Assembly: GCA_020063565.1 (NCBI GenBank) | Contig: JAICDB010000017.1 | Location: forward strand, 1-39,993 | Source: Clostridiales bacterium | Lineage (GTDB): Bacteria > Bacillota > DSM-16504 > Desulfitibacterales > JAICDB01 | Length of the DNA: 39,993 nt | Reading direction: 5' to 3' | Shown here: in pieces, positions 1-6,656 of the stretch | Position numbering within the stretch: position 1 is the stretch's first letter | Layout of the letters: each line of letters starts with the position of its first letter | Program-made: the position numbers and the translations under genes | The notes under the pieces: generated by a model | Database searches by the model: none | What the model saw: the letters and a program-made list of their open reading frames with translations, nothing else | What the model was told of the DNA's origin: nothing

Positions 1-1
1 C

Positions 2-997
2 TCATCGAATGTAGAAGAATATTTGATGGATATTAGGAAAGAGCTTGTTGAACAGATTTATAAGGTAGGCAAGTACAGAGAATTCTTCATATACGAACCG
101 AAAAAGCGGTTAATTATGGCCTTGCCCTTCAAGGACAGGGTTGTTCAATGGGCAATATATCAAAAACTTAATCCATACTTTATAAAGAGTTATATAGCTG
201 ATAGTTTTGCCTGTATTGAAGGTAGAGGAGCTCATCAAGCTGTTCAAAGACTAAATTACTGGCTACGTCAGATTGGAAGAAAACCGTGCAAATATTATTA
301 TTTGAAACTTGACATTTCAAAGTATTTTTACAGAATTGACCATGATGTTTTAATCAGAATTCTCTCAAAAAAGATAAAAGATAAAAAGCTTATGCACTTA
401 TTGGAGGGAATTATCAGGTGTGAAGATCATAGCTTTGGGCTTCCTCTTGGAGCAAGTCTTGAAGAAACAGATGTCAGAGTCGATAATAAGGGCATGCCTA
501 TTGGCAACTTAACTTCTCAGATGTTTGCAAATATCTATCTGAATGAACTGGACCAATTTGTCAAGAGGGAGTTAAAAATACATTATTATGTACGGTATAT
601 GGATGATGTCATTATTCTTTACGATAATAAAAAGGAGCTTCATAGGATAAAGCAGGTAATCGAAGAATTTCTTGAAGATAAGCTGAAGTTAAACCTAAAT
701 AATAAAACTGCTATCAGGCCTGTCACATTGGGAATTGAATTTGTTGGCTACAAAGTTTGGAATACCCATATAAAACTACGCAAAAGTACAGCACTTAAGA
801 TGAAGCGAAGAATAAAACATTTAAGAAAACAATATGAAAGGGGTGAAGCAGATTTTGATGATGTGAGAGCGACTATGGCCAGTTACAATGGTTTGATGAA
901 GCATTGTAACAGTTATAGGCTCCGAAGTAAGCTATATGATACTTTGGTCTTTAAAAGAAAAAGCGAACCTGAAAATGAATGCGGTGGATGTGAATAG
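2..997 (+). CDS. Reverse transcriptase, DGR-like (5' end cut by window edge)
   Basis: RNA-directed DNA polymerase. The reading frame is open to the first bases of the window, so the N terminus lies outside; the internal TTG/ATG at 23/26 is probably not the start. Visible RT motifs are a YYYLKLDISKYF palm segment (motif A), PIGNLTSQMFANIYL (motif 4) and YYVRYMDDVIIL (catalytic YMDD). The IGxxxSQ form of motif 4 is the hallmark of diversity-generating retroelement RTs; group II introns and retrons have QGxxxSP. No intron maturase or HNH domain follows. The downstream genes are phage lysis genes, as expected for a prophage-borne DGR placed after tail-fibre genes. The template and variable repeats would lie to the left and are not visible. 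The family call RT is secure; the DGR assignment is an inference from motif 4 and context. Confidence 0.85.
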   Translation, partial: SSNVEEYLMDIRKELVEQIYKVGKYREFFIYEPKKRLIMALPFKDRVVQWAIYQKLNPYFIKSYIADSFACIEGRGAHQAVQRLNYWLRQIGRKPCKYYYLKLDISKYFYRIDHDVLIRILSKKIKDKKLMHLLEGIIRCEDHSFGLPLGASLEETDVRVDNKGMPIGNLTSQMFANIYLNELDQFVKRELKIHYYVRYMDDVIILYDNKKELHRIKQVIEEFLEDKLKLNLNNKTAIRPVTLGIEFVGYKVWNTHIKLRKSTALKMKRRIKHLRKQYERGEADFDDVRATMASYNGLMKHCNSYRLRSKLYDTLVFKRKSEPENECGGCE

Positions 998-1010
998 CAT
1001 CCACTTTTTT
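984..1010 (+). terminator. Intrinsic terminator overlapping the RT stop codon
   Basis: GTGGATG at 984-990 pairs perfectly with CATCCAC at 998-1004 and is followed by six T. The stem spans the last codons of the RT gene, so RT transcription is separated from the lysis genes. Confidence 0.7.
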
Positions 1011-1058
1011 ATATGCTTGGTTATCTATAGTATAGTTTAGACGAAAGAGGGTGATACA

Positions 1059-1358
1059 TTGGAAACGAATATAGTGCTCACGATGATTGGAGCGGTTGGG
1101 ACAGTATGTGGTATTGTATTCGGGTATATAGGATACCAGAAAGGCCTAAAGACTGACAATTACAAAGAAGGGAATGAAGACGGTACACTGAGGGCAGATA
1201 CTCAATATATAAAACGTAGAATTGATGATGTTCTGCTCGAACAAAAAGAGACAAATAAAAGTATTAATTCACTATCTGAAAGGGTAACCAGAGTCGAAGA
1301 AAGTGCAAAACAGGCACACAAAAGGATTGATAGGATAGAACGAGGGATGGAGGAGTGA
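1059..1358 (+). CDS. Phage haemolysin XhlA-like small membrane protein
   Basis: A 99-residue protein starting at TTG, chosen because a strong ribosome site (GAGGGTGAT, 1047-1055) sits just upstream. One N-terminal hydrophobic segment (about residues 5-25, with glycines typical of a membrane span) is followed by a long charged coiled coil (about 45-95). The order is inverted relative to classic XhlA, where the membrane segment is C-terminal, so the name is by size, architecture and context only. The gene lies directly before the endolysin and holin, where phages keep small lysis accessories. It could also be an unrelated membrane-anchored coiled-coil protein. Confidence 0.5.
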   Translation: METNIVLTMIGAVGTVCGIVFGYIGYQKGLKTDNYKEGNEDGTLRADTQYIKRRIDDVLLEQKETNKSINSLSERVTRVEESAKQAHKRIDRIERGMEE

Positions 1359-1363
1359 TTAAA

Positions 1364-2742
1364 GTGAAAAAGGTAACTATTGACCCGGGGCATGCACCAG
1401 GCAATGCTAATAGGGGTCCTACCGGTTACTATGAATATGCCGGCATGTGGAAGTTAGCAAATTCCCTTAAAGATGCCCTTGAAAGATGCGGTATTGAAGT
1501 AAAGCTTACACGAACAGTAAACGAAGATCCCAGTCTTTCAGAAAGAGGGAACAGGGCAAAGGGCCTGTCCGTATTCCGGGAGATAAGATATGGGCAAGCA
1601 AAATATCTGCTGCTGGCTCAAAGCTTATGGGCAATACTGACCGGGGGGCAAAGACAAGAGAGTCTGGGACAACCAAAGGCTACGATTATTATGGAGTTAT
1701 ACGATCTGCTGTAGCTTCTGGTGTTCCTCATGTATTTCTGGTTGAAAGCGGATTTCATGACAATGTACAGGATGAAGCTTTTCTGAAGAAAGATGACAAC
1801 CTTGAAAAGTTAGCAGAATCCCAAGCAGAGGTCCTGTGTGAACTTCTTGGTGTAAAGTATATTGCAAAGGATGAAACTGTCTCACAGCCAAGCACAGACT
1901 TGTACAGAGTAAGAAAATCATGGAATGATGCAAAATCCCAGGTGGGCGCATACAGGATTCTTGACAATGCAAAAGCAGAGTGCGACAAGCATCCTGGATA
2001 CTCTGTATATGATGAAGCAGGAAATGCTGTTTATGGTGTAGCAGTCCCCACGCCAGAACCACCGAAGCAGGAAAAGCCTGCAGGAACTCCTATTATATCA
2101 TCTGCCAGAGCGACAGTTGGCCAAGCAAAAGTCTGGGCCAAAAGCAAAGGTGCTACTGATATATTTGTAAGCCTTGCTGATATATTCTGGAGATTGGCGC
2201 CCGCTGTCGGCGTGGATCCTGTTGTAGCATATGTACAGAGTGCAAAGGAAACCGGCTATGGGAAATTCGGTGGCGTACTGGATGAAAGCTTCAGGAATCC
2301 ATGTGGCATGAAGAAAAAAGAGGGAGGAGGTGACTATGACAAGGAAGCACACCAAAGGTTTGCATCATGGGAGGAAGGTATTCAGGCTCAATTGGATCAC
2401 CTGGCACTATATGCAGGTGCGCCCGGGTATCCAAAAGCGAATACATCTGACCCAAGACATTTTAGTTTTATCAAAGGAACCGCACCGACCGTAGAGCAGC
2501 TTGGAGGCAAGTGGGCTCCCTCGGCCACCTATGGCAGTGATATTGTAAAAATGATGAATGAGCTTATTGCTACTCCGGAACCTGTTGCTCCAGCAGAACC
2601 GGAACACTGGGCAGAAAAGTATTACCGCTTTTTAACAGATGAGAAAGGCATAGTAATTCATGAAAGAAAATTTGATGATACGATAACTCGAGGTGAGATA
2701 TATTGCCTCATGGCCCGTTTGTTAGGTTATAAAGAGAAATAA
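1364..2742 (+). pseudogene. Prophage endolysin: amidase_3 plus glucosaminidase, with internal deletion and frameshift
   Basis: Peptidoglycan hydrolase split over two frames. The first part (1364 to about 1560) opens with KVTIDPGHAPGNANRGPTG, the zinc-binding start of an N-acetylmuramoyl-L-alanine amidase, and reaches LSERGNRAKG. The second frame resumes with PVRIPGDKIWASKI and continues DRGAKTR, then VFLVESGFHDN (second half of the amidase with the catalytic Glu). The middle, where family members carry the SIHxN zinc-ligand segment, is absent, so some tens of codons are lost and the frame changes. After it come a SPOR-like repeat (YRVRKSWNDAKSQVGAY), a glucosaminidase domain (KETGYGKFGG, NPCGMK) and a short SLH-like tail. 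GTG at 1364 has GGAGG at 1349-1353. The amidase half should be inactive; the glucosaminidase half could only be made by internal initiation. Confidence 0.8.
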
Positions 2743-2763
2743 TAAATGAAAGGATGATGAAAA

Positions 2764-3183
2764 GTGAATAACATTTCTTTAATTTCTCTCATTATTGGAC
2801 TTGCCGTTGGTGTGATAGTTGCCAGCGGTATTTTTTTACCTGCATTAAAGAAAAAAGGAATTGATGCAGGATCTGTGCTTGAACAGGCTTCAAATACCAT
2901 TGGAGTTATTAACAAAACCTTTGATTCCTTAAAGACTATAATGCCTGACAATCCGGCAGTAAATATGATTGATAAGATTCTGGATTGGGCGTATATCGGT
3001 GTTGAACAGGCAGAACAGCTCTATTTAATTGGTCGGATAAAAGGTGATGAAAGAAAAGCTGCGGCAATAGACTTTATTCGAGAATCACTTAATTTAGCTG
3101 GTATTGAAATCACACCTTCTATTGAAAAAATAATAGATGGAGCAGTGGAAGCTTCTGTGCTTGCCCTTGGGCATAAAAAATAA
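2764..3183 (+). CDS. Phage holin, LLH family
   Basis: A 139-residue protein starting at GTG, 21 bases after the endolysin stop, preceded by AAAGGATGATG. One strongly hydrophobic N-terminal segment (about residues 5-28) is followed by an amphipathic region and a soluble C-terminal half with DERKAAAIDFI. Length, single membrane segment and position after the endolysin match the LLH family of clostridial and lactobacillal phage holins, which permeabilise the membrane to release the endolysin. It is the last prophage gene before a strong terminator. It looks intact although its endolysin is broken. Confidence 0.7.
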   Translation: MNNISLISLIIGLAVGVIVASGIFLPALKKKGIDAGSVLEQASNTIGVINKTFDSLKTIMPDNPAVNMIDKILDWAYIGVEQAEQLYLIGRIKGDERKAAAIDFIRESLNLAGIEITPSIEKIIDGAVEASVLALGHKK

Positions 3184-3193
3184 AAAATAAGTT

Positions 3194-3235
3194 ACCCCCT
3201 ATCATGAGATAAATTGCTCATGATAGGGGGTTTTT
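3194..3235 (+). terminator. Strong intrinsic terminator after the holin
   Basis: A perfect 15-bp stem, 3194-3208 with 3217-3231, has an 8-base loop and a T run. It closes the prophage lysis transcript. The near-perfect symmetry may also terminate transcription coming from the right. Confidence 0.92.
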
Positions 3236-3339
3236 GTTTTTTTGCTCCTCAAAAATAACGCATTGCGTGATAATCTAACAAATCGCAGTTTTATGTAACG
3301 CTTAATGTTAGAATATCACCGAAGGAGCAGTGGCGTATT

Positions 3340-3687
3340 ATGGCGATTAGAATTTTACTGTCCAAAAAGCTTGGCGAGCTTCGCTGGACACAAGCAGATC
3401 TTGCACGAAAGACGGGAATACGCCCTAGCACAATCAATGAAATGTATCATGAAATTATTGAGAGAGTCAATCTCGAGCACTTAGACTTAATCTGCGAAGC
3501 ACTTGATTGTGATCTTTCTGAAATATTGGTGCGTATCCCCAACGAAGTACCCAAACTGGGTAATCGCTCTCGTGCGGGGGAAACAAAAACTGAAATGGCG
3601 CCTCTTGTGGGGCGCTTTTCCCTTGCCATAAAAAAGTACCTTCACTGTCGGCCACTCCAAAGTTTATTCCGGGATATTTCTCTGTGA
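3340..3687 (+). CDS. XRE-family transcriptional regulator
   Basis: Small Cro/C1-type DNA-binding protein. The helix-turn-helix runs over about residues 8-65 (WTQADLARKTGIRPSTINEM, then EHLDLICEALDCDLSEIL), a form common among short clostridial XRE proteins. GAAGGAG lies about 14 bases upstream of the ATG. The last 45 or so residues look unlike this family and overlap a minus-strand gene and a hairpin at 3598-3619, so the natural C terminus may have been lost and the frame now reads into foreign sequence. Just upstream are palindromic ACGCATTGCGT (about 3259-3269) and a TAAC/GTTA pair that may be its own operators. Target unknown. Confidence 0.7.
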   Translation: MAIRILLSKKLGELRWTQADLARKTGIRPSTINEMYHEIIERVNLEHLDLICEALDCDLSEILVRIPNEVPKLGNRSRAGETKTEMAPLVGRFSLAIKKYLHCRPLQSLFRDISL

Positions 3688-3796
3688 GGCTCTTACCGGT
3701 CTGAATAAGGCTCTGGCTTTCATAGCTTTTTGTTACCTGGAGCCATTTGCCATTTTTGCCTTGCTTCAGTAGGTAGAACTCCTGCAGCTCTGACAT
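3467..3796 (-). CDS. Unidentified small protein (antisense overlap with the XRE gene)
   Basis: The start is ATG at 3796, because GGGAGG (3805-3810 on the opposite strand) stands 8 bases upstream. The N-terminal 60 or so residues look like real protein (MSELQEFYLLKQGKNGKWLQ, then TEKYPGINFGVADSEGTF). The last 45 lie antisense to the XRE gene and look less natural, so the original stop may have been near 3600. No family recognised. The ribosome site can be sequestered in a hairpin with CCTCCC (3823-3828), and a hammerhead-like element lies about 140 bases upstream on the same strand. Confidence 0.45.
   Translation of the reverse strand: MSELQEFYLLKQGKNGKWLQVTKSYESQSLIQTGKSLTEKYPGINFGVADSEGTFLWQGKSAPQEAPFQFLFPPHESDYPVWVLRWGYAPIFQKDHNQVLRRLSLSARD
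3598..3619 (+). terminator. Hairpin, possible bidirectional terminator
   Basis: GCGCCTC (3598-3604) pairs with GGGGCGC (3609-3615) around a TTGT loop and is followed by TTTT. It lies inside the convergent overlap of the XRE gene and the minus-strand gene, consistent with both natural gene ends once lying near here. Confidence 0.4.
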
Positions 3797-3804
3797 CCGT
3801 ATCA

Positions 3805-3828
3805 CCTCCCTTCAAGTGAAGTGGGAGG
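3805..3828 (-). promoter_or_regulatory. Hairpin that sequesters a ribosome-binding site
   Basis: On the minus strand CCTCCC (3828-3823) can pair with the Shine-Dalgarno GGGAGG (3810-3805) of the gene starting at 3796, leaving a 12-base loop. Translation may therefore depend on opening this stem. Confidence 0.4.
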
Positions 3829-3937
3829 ACCTTTTTATGACTTCTATATATCATATCGATAAAAAGTGCGAAATTCAATTGCCAAAGAACAATCTATATG
3901 AAAGGGGCGCCATCTTTTCCCCTGTAGCGACGGGTGT

Positions 3938-3994
3938 CCCGCTATCCCCTTTCGGGGATTTCGGCCGGTACCCATCCGGCCATCATCAGGCGGG
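3938..3994 (-). ncRNA. Candidate type I hammerhead ribozyme
   Basis: Read on the minus strand: stem I 5' arm CCCGC (3994-3990); core CUGAUGA (3989-3983); one extra U (3982); stem II GGCCGG/CCGGCC (3981-3976, 3968-3963) with a 7-base loop; core GAA (3962-3960); stem III AUCCCC/GGGGAU (3959-3954, 3949-3944) closed by a GAAA tetraloop; unpaired A (3943); stem I 3' arm GCGGG (3942-3938). This is the complete hammerhead order with an AUA cleavage triplet (NUH rule); predicted scission is between 3943 and 3942. Stem I is the open helix, hence type I. The extra U between A9 and stem II is non-canonical. The GNRA loop appears only on this strand. It lies 14 bases after the stop of the minus-strand gene ending at 4008. 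Self-cleavage is inferred, not shown. Confidence 0.75.
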
Positions 3995-4007
3995 TTGGTA
4001 TTTAAAA

Positions 4008-4352
4008 TTATTCTATATACTCAACTTTTGTTGCCAATGTTTTAGAATCTTCATATAGACCGAGTTGAAATTTTTTTCCGATATAATATTCGCTAGCTTC
4101 AGTCATAGTACCATTAAATTTTGTGACTAAATAATCTCCATTTTCAAAATGAACCTTAATAATGATTGACTTTGGGGATTTCAAATATTCCTCTAGTTTT
4201 TTTATACAGTCACGAAAGCTGTATGCAGACCAGTACCACCCTGTCTTGACATCTATGACATGTTCTATTTCTCCGCTCATTGTTTGCCAGCGTTTAATTT
4301 CTCTTTTTTCTCCGTTGCTTAAAGTAATAATTTCTCTGTATTCCTTTGCCAT
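4008..4352 (-). CDS. Hypothetical protein, 114 residues
   Basis: The start is ATG at 4352, preceded by AAGGGTG on the minus strand; a GTG three codons earlier overlaps that site and is less likely. A soluble alpha/beta-looking protein without membrane segments, opening MAKEYREIITLSNGEKREIK, with an aromatic patch TGWYWSAYSF. No family recognised. It follows the gene at 4399-4680 on the same strand with a GCCGGG/CCCGGC hairpin between them (about 4369-4388), and the hammerhead-like RNA sits in its 3' region. It probably belongs to the mobile accessory island. Confidence 0.55.
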   Translation of the reverse strand: MAKEYREIITLSNGEKREIKRWQTMSGEIEHVIDVKTGWYWSAYSFRDCIKKLEEYLKSPKSIIIKVHFENGDYLVTKFNGTMTEASEYYIGKKFQLGLYEDSKTLATKVEYIE

Positions 4353-4398
4353 AATAAACACCCTTTCTGCCGGGGTTTTCCTCCCGGCTCGGTACTTG

Positions 4399-4680
4399 TT
4401 AAATTCTTGGAGTAAGTAATTTTTTTATCTCAATTCCATCGATAAACCCCTGTTTATAGACCTCTCTTTCAATAATAATATGCATTTTATCATTTGCTAT
4501 TACGTACTCATCAAAGAGTTTTAAAAACTGTTCTTTAATAGTATTTGGAATCATACATTTAATGGCATCGTAAGCCTGATCTACTTTGTTAAATTGTTCT
4601 CTATACCCCTGGTCTTTTAAATATGACCGAGATTCAGATACCTCCTTTATTCTTTGATCTATAATGGTAGATTTTAACAT
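4399..4680 (-). CDS. Hypothetical protein, 93 residues, divergent from an XRE gene
   Basis: Starts at ATG 4680 with a strong GGAGGTG just upstream. Highly charged and predicted helical (MLKSTIIDQRIKEVSESRSY, FLKLFDEYVIANDKMHII); no membrane segment and no recognisable domain. It is transcribed away from the XRE regulator at 4853, and the intergenic region is full of TGATTA half-sites, so the regulator probably controls it. It may share a transcript with the gene at 4008-4352. Confidence 0.55.
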   Translation of the reverse strand: MLKSTIIDQRIKEVSESRSYLKDQGYREQFNKVDQAYDAIKCMIPNTIKEQFLKLFDEYVIANDKMHIIIEREVYKQGFIDGIEIKKLLTPRI

Positions 4681-4718
4681 AATAGCACACCTCCTAAAAA
4701 GATTATGATTGTATATAA

Positions 4719-4816
4719 TTTGATTACATTATACATTAAAATGATTACATAGTCAACAACAAAATGTTCTTGTTTTGATTATGTTTATAATGTATATATT
4801 GATGTTTATAATCAAA
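4719..4816. promoter_or_regulatory. Operator cluster between divergent genes
   Basis: TGATTA half-sites occur at 4721, 4742 and 4777. A 9-bp perfect inverted repeat, TTTGATTAT (4774-4782) with ATAATCAAA (4808-4816), brackets AT-rich promoter-like sequence. The position suggests autoregulation by the XRE protein at 4853 and control of the divergent gene. Confidence 0.5.
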
Positions 4817-4852
4817 TATGTTACTATAAATTTGTAGAGAGGATGTGTTATA

Positions 4853-5095
4853 ATGGCTATTTCAGATAAGATAAAAGCATTGTTAAGCCTTAAAGGTAAA
4901 AAAAGCTACGAGCTGGCAGAATACCTTGGAATTACACCTCAAGCTATGAGAAATAAGCTGAGCCGTAATAGTTTTTCTGCTTCTGATTTAATTAAGATAG
5001 CTAATTTTTTAAATTGTGATTTAGCATTTGAAATAAATGAAAATCAGAAAATTATATTGGATATGTCTGATATTAAGGGTAAAGATTCTGAGTGA
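4853..5095 (+). CDS. XRE-family regulator, 80 residues
   Basis: Nearly the whole protein is one helix-turn-helix domain: YELAEYLGITPQAMRNKLSR (about residues 19-38) followed by a SASDLIKIANFLNCDLAFEI segment. GAGAGGATG precedes the ATG. Its small size and divergent neighbour are typical of phage or island regulators that repress their own intergenic region. The 4719-4816 repeats are the likely binding sites. Ligand and wider targets are unknown. Confidence 0.75.
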   Translation: MAISDKIKALLSLKGKKSYELAEYLGITPQAMRNKLSRNSFSASDLIKIANFLNCDLAFEINENQKIILDMSDIKGKDSE

Positions 5096-5185
5096 CAAAA
5101 AATATTATATTAGAATTTACTTAATATATCATATATGGTATAATAAATATTGTTAAGGGAATACTATGAAAGATGAGTAATGCTT

Positions 5186-5533
5186 ATGAGTTGGACGATT
5201 GATTTTTACAAAACTGAAGATGGTAAAGAACCTGTATCTGATTTTCTTGACAGTTTGCCACGAAAGCATAAAGCCAAAGCATTTTGGGAGTTGGATTTAT
5301 TAGCAGATAAGGGCATAGAACTTAAAGAACCATATGCAAAGCATATTGAAGACGAACTTTGGGAGTTAAGGATAAAGTTTGCAAGCAATATTTCAAGAGT
5401 GTTTTACTTTATCCCAACCGAAACAAAAATTGTTCTTTTGCATGGTTTTATTAAGAAAACAAATAAATCCCCTGTAAATGAGATTGAAACAGCTAAAAAA
5501 CGGTTAGAAGATTATAAAAAGAGGTGTTTGTAA
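5186..5533 (+). CDS. higB: HigB/Gp49-type toxin of a type II toxin-antitoxin pair
   Basis: RelE-superfamily endoribonuclease-like toxin, about 115 residues. Typical family segments are MSWTIDFYKTEDGKEPVSDF at the N terminus, LWELRIKFASNISRVFYF in the centre and IVLLHGFIKKTNKSPVNEIE near the end, followed by a basic C terminus. The start MSW at 5186 is preferred over an ATG two codons earlier, as it matches the usual family start. The gene comes first, as in hig operons, and its stop overlaps the antitoxin start by one base (TAATG). Family members cleave ribosome-bound mRNA; that activity is by analogy. A TATAAT-like -10 lies about 5140. Confidence 0.85.
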   Translation: MSWTIDFYKTEDGKEPVSDFLDSLPRKHKAKAFWELDLLADKGIELKEPYAKHIEDELWELRIKFASNISRVFYFIPTETKIVLLHGFIKKTNKSPVNEIETAKKRLEDYKKRCL

Positions 5534-5805
5534 TGACTTTTGAAGAGTATAAGAAAAAAGCATTTGCTGAGGACCCAGAGCTTTATAAAGAGTACAAAGC
5601 TCTAGAACCTGAATATGAAATTATCAGACAAATAATTAAAGCTCGTAATGAGCTGAACCTTACTCAAAAAGAGCTTGCAGAAAAAATAGGCATAAAACAG
5701 AGTAATATCAGTAGGCTTGAGAGCGGAAATTATAACCCTTCACTTGATTTCTTGAAAAAGGTAGCTCAGGGTCTTGGCAAGGAGCTTCATATCGAGTTTA
5801 GGTAG
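5533..5805 (+). CDS. higA: HigA-type XRE antitoxin
   Basis: About 90 residues starting at ATG 5533, overlapping the toxin stop, with AGAGGTG upstream; a GTG nine bases earlier is within that site. An N-terminal helical segment (FEEYKKKAFAEDPELYKEY) is followed by a helix-turn-helix, ELNLTQKELAEKIGIKQSNI with SRLESGNYNPSL. This is the standard toxin-binding plus DNA-binding layout. The protein should neutralise the upstream toxin and repress the operon. Confidence 0.85.
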   Translation: MTFEEYKKKAFAEDPELYKEYKALEPEYEIIRQIIKARNELNLTQKELAEKIGIKQSNISRLESGNYNPSLDFLKKVAQGLGKELHIEFR

Positions 5806-5823
5806 TATTTAAGGTGATAGAAA

Positions 5824-5991
5824 ATGATGAGGAATAGTGAACCAAGAGACATGAAGGAAGTACATGATATCAGAAAGGCGATAGCAGAAGAAACAAAGAA
5901 CCTTTCTACAAAAGAAAGAGCGGAGCTCACAAATAGGGAAGGTAGAGAAATTGCAGAGAAATATGGACTAAAAATTGTACAGAGGGTATAA
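5824..5991 (+). CDS. Small charged protein, 55 residues
   Basis: Begins ATG ATG at 5824, 18 bases after the antitoxin stop, with AAGGTG upstream. Sequence is helical and highly charged (MKEVHDIRKAIAEETKNLST, then AEKYGLKIVQRV). No family named with confidence. Short proteins of this kind commonly precede HicB-like genes in clostridial genomes, and here a HicB-like gene follows, so the two may form a unit, with a hairpin between them. Confidence 0.6.
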   Translation: MMRNSEPRDMKEVHDIRKAIAEETKNLSTKERAELTNREGREIAEKYGLKIVQRV

Positions 5992-5999
5992 TTGTTTGG

Positions 6000-6020
6000 T
6001 AGGCTACCCTGGGTAGTCTA
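6000..6020 (+). other. Intergenic hairpin
   Basis: TAGGCTACC pairs with GGGTAGTCTA around a 3-base loop (9 bp, one G.U). No T run follows, so it is more likely a translational or stability element than a terminator. Confidence 0.45.
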
Positions 6021-6039
6021 CTGTTTACTTTGTAAAGGA

Positions 6040-6528
6040 ATGAGTAATATGGCAGCAAACAAGAGAAAATGTGACGATATTTATAAAAATCTCAATAATC
6101 TGACACAAGAAAAGAGTGAAGTGATAGACTCAAAGATTCAAGCTATCGGCGAGGCATTGATTAAGTTTACTTATTTAGCTGTATTTGAACCGTCAGAAAA
6201 AGGCTGTCGTGTATATTTTACTGACCTTCCCGGATGTGTAAGTTACGGAGAGAATTTCGAAGAGGCACTTGGGAAAGCTGCAGAAGCTTTATATCTTCAT
6301 ATATCAGGCTTGGACAAGGACGGGAATGATATACCGGCTCCATCAGAGAATCCAGAAGTGGATCCAGCTACATCTACAGGCTATATTATAGTTCCTGTGA
6401 CAATTACTTTTGACTGGGACAGTGATTTTACAAAATTAACACCGGCTGAAAGGGAAAGTCTGGACAAAGCTAGAAAAGAAATAGAGAACGGTGAGATAGT
6501 GGATCATACTGAAATAGACTGGAGTTAA
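6040..6528 (+). CDS. HicB-like antitoxin-fold protein without HicA partner
   Basis: The start is ATG 6040, behind AAAGG; the upstream TTG extension crosses a hairpin and is rejected. Residues about 42-95 form a HicB fold: YLAVFEPSEKGCRVYFTDLP, GCVSYGENFEEALGKAAEAL, then HISGLDKDGNDIP. The C-terminal half (VPVTITFDWDSDFTKL and later) is charged and acidic. HicB normally partners the double-stranded-RNA-binding toxin HicA, about 60 residues; the neighbouring 55-residue protein does not show a HicA G-x-H motif. It is therefore an orphan or diverged pair. Function as antitoxin is uncertain. Confidence 0.7.
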   Translation: MSNMAANKRKCDDIYKNLNNLTQEKSEVIDSKIQAIGEALIKFTYLAVFEPSEKGCRVYFTDLPGCVSYGENFEEALGKAAEALYLHISGLDKDGNDIPAPSENPEVDPATSTGYIIVPVTITFDWDSDFTKLTPAERESLDKARKEIENGEIVDHTEIDWS

Positions 6529-6656
6529 TCATAAATAATTTGTGGTATTATTTTGGCATTAAAATCTTTTGAGAATAAAAATACAAACTCATTTTTAATG
6601 GAATATAGATAATATATACACAAAAAACGGGTAAAAGCCAACTGAGGAGGTAAACA

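Noticed and set aside
1697..2062. Long minus-strand frames inside the endolysin
   Set aside because: Antisense shadows of clearly conserved hydrolase domains.
3816..4058. 80-codon plus-strand frame across the GC-rich hairpins
   Set aside because: It has no homology-like features and its odd composition is explained by the structured minus-strand RNA.
6529..6656. Purine riboswitch upstream of purL
   Set aside because: The aptamer core is absent.
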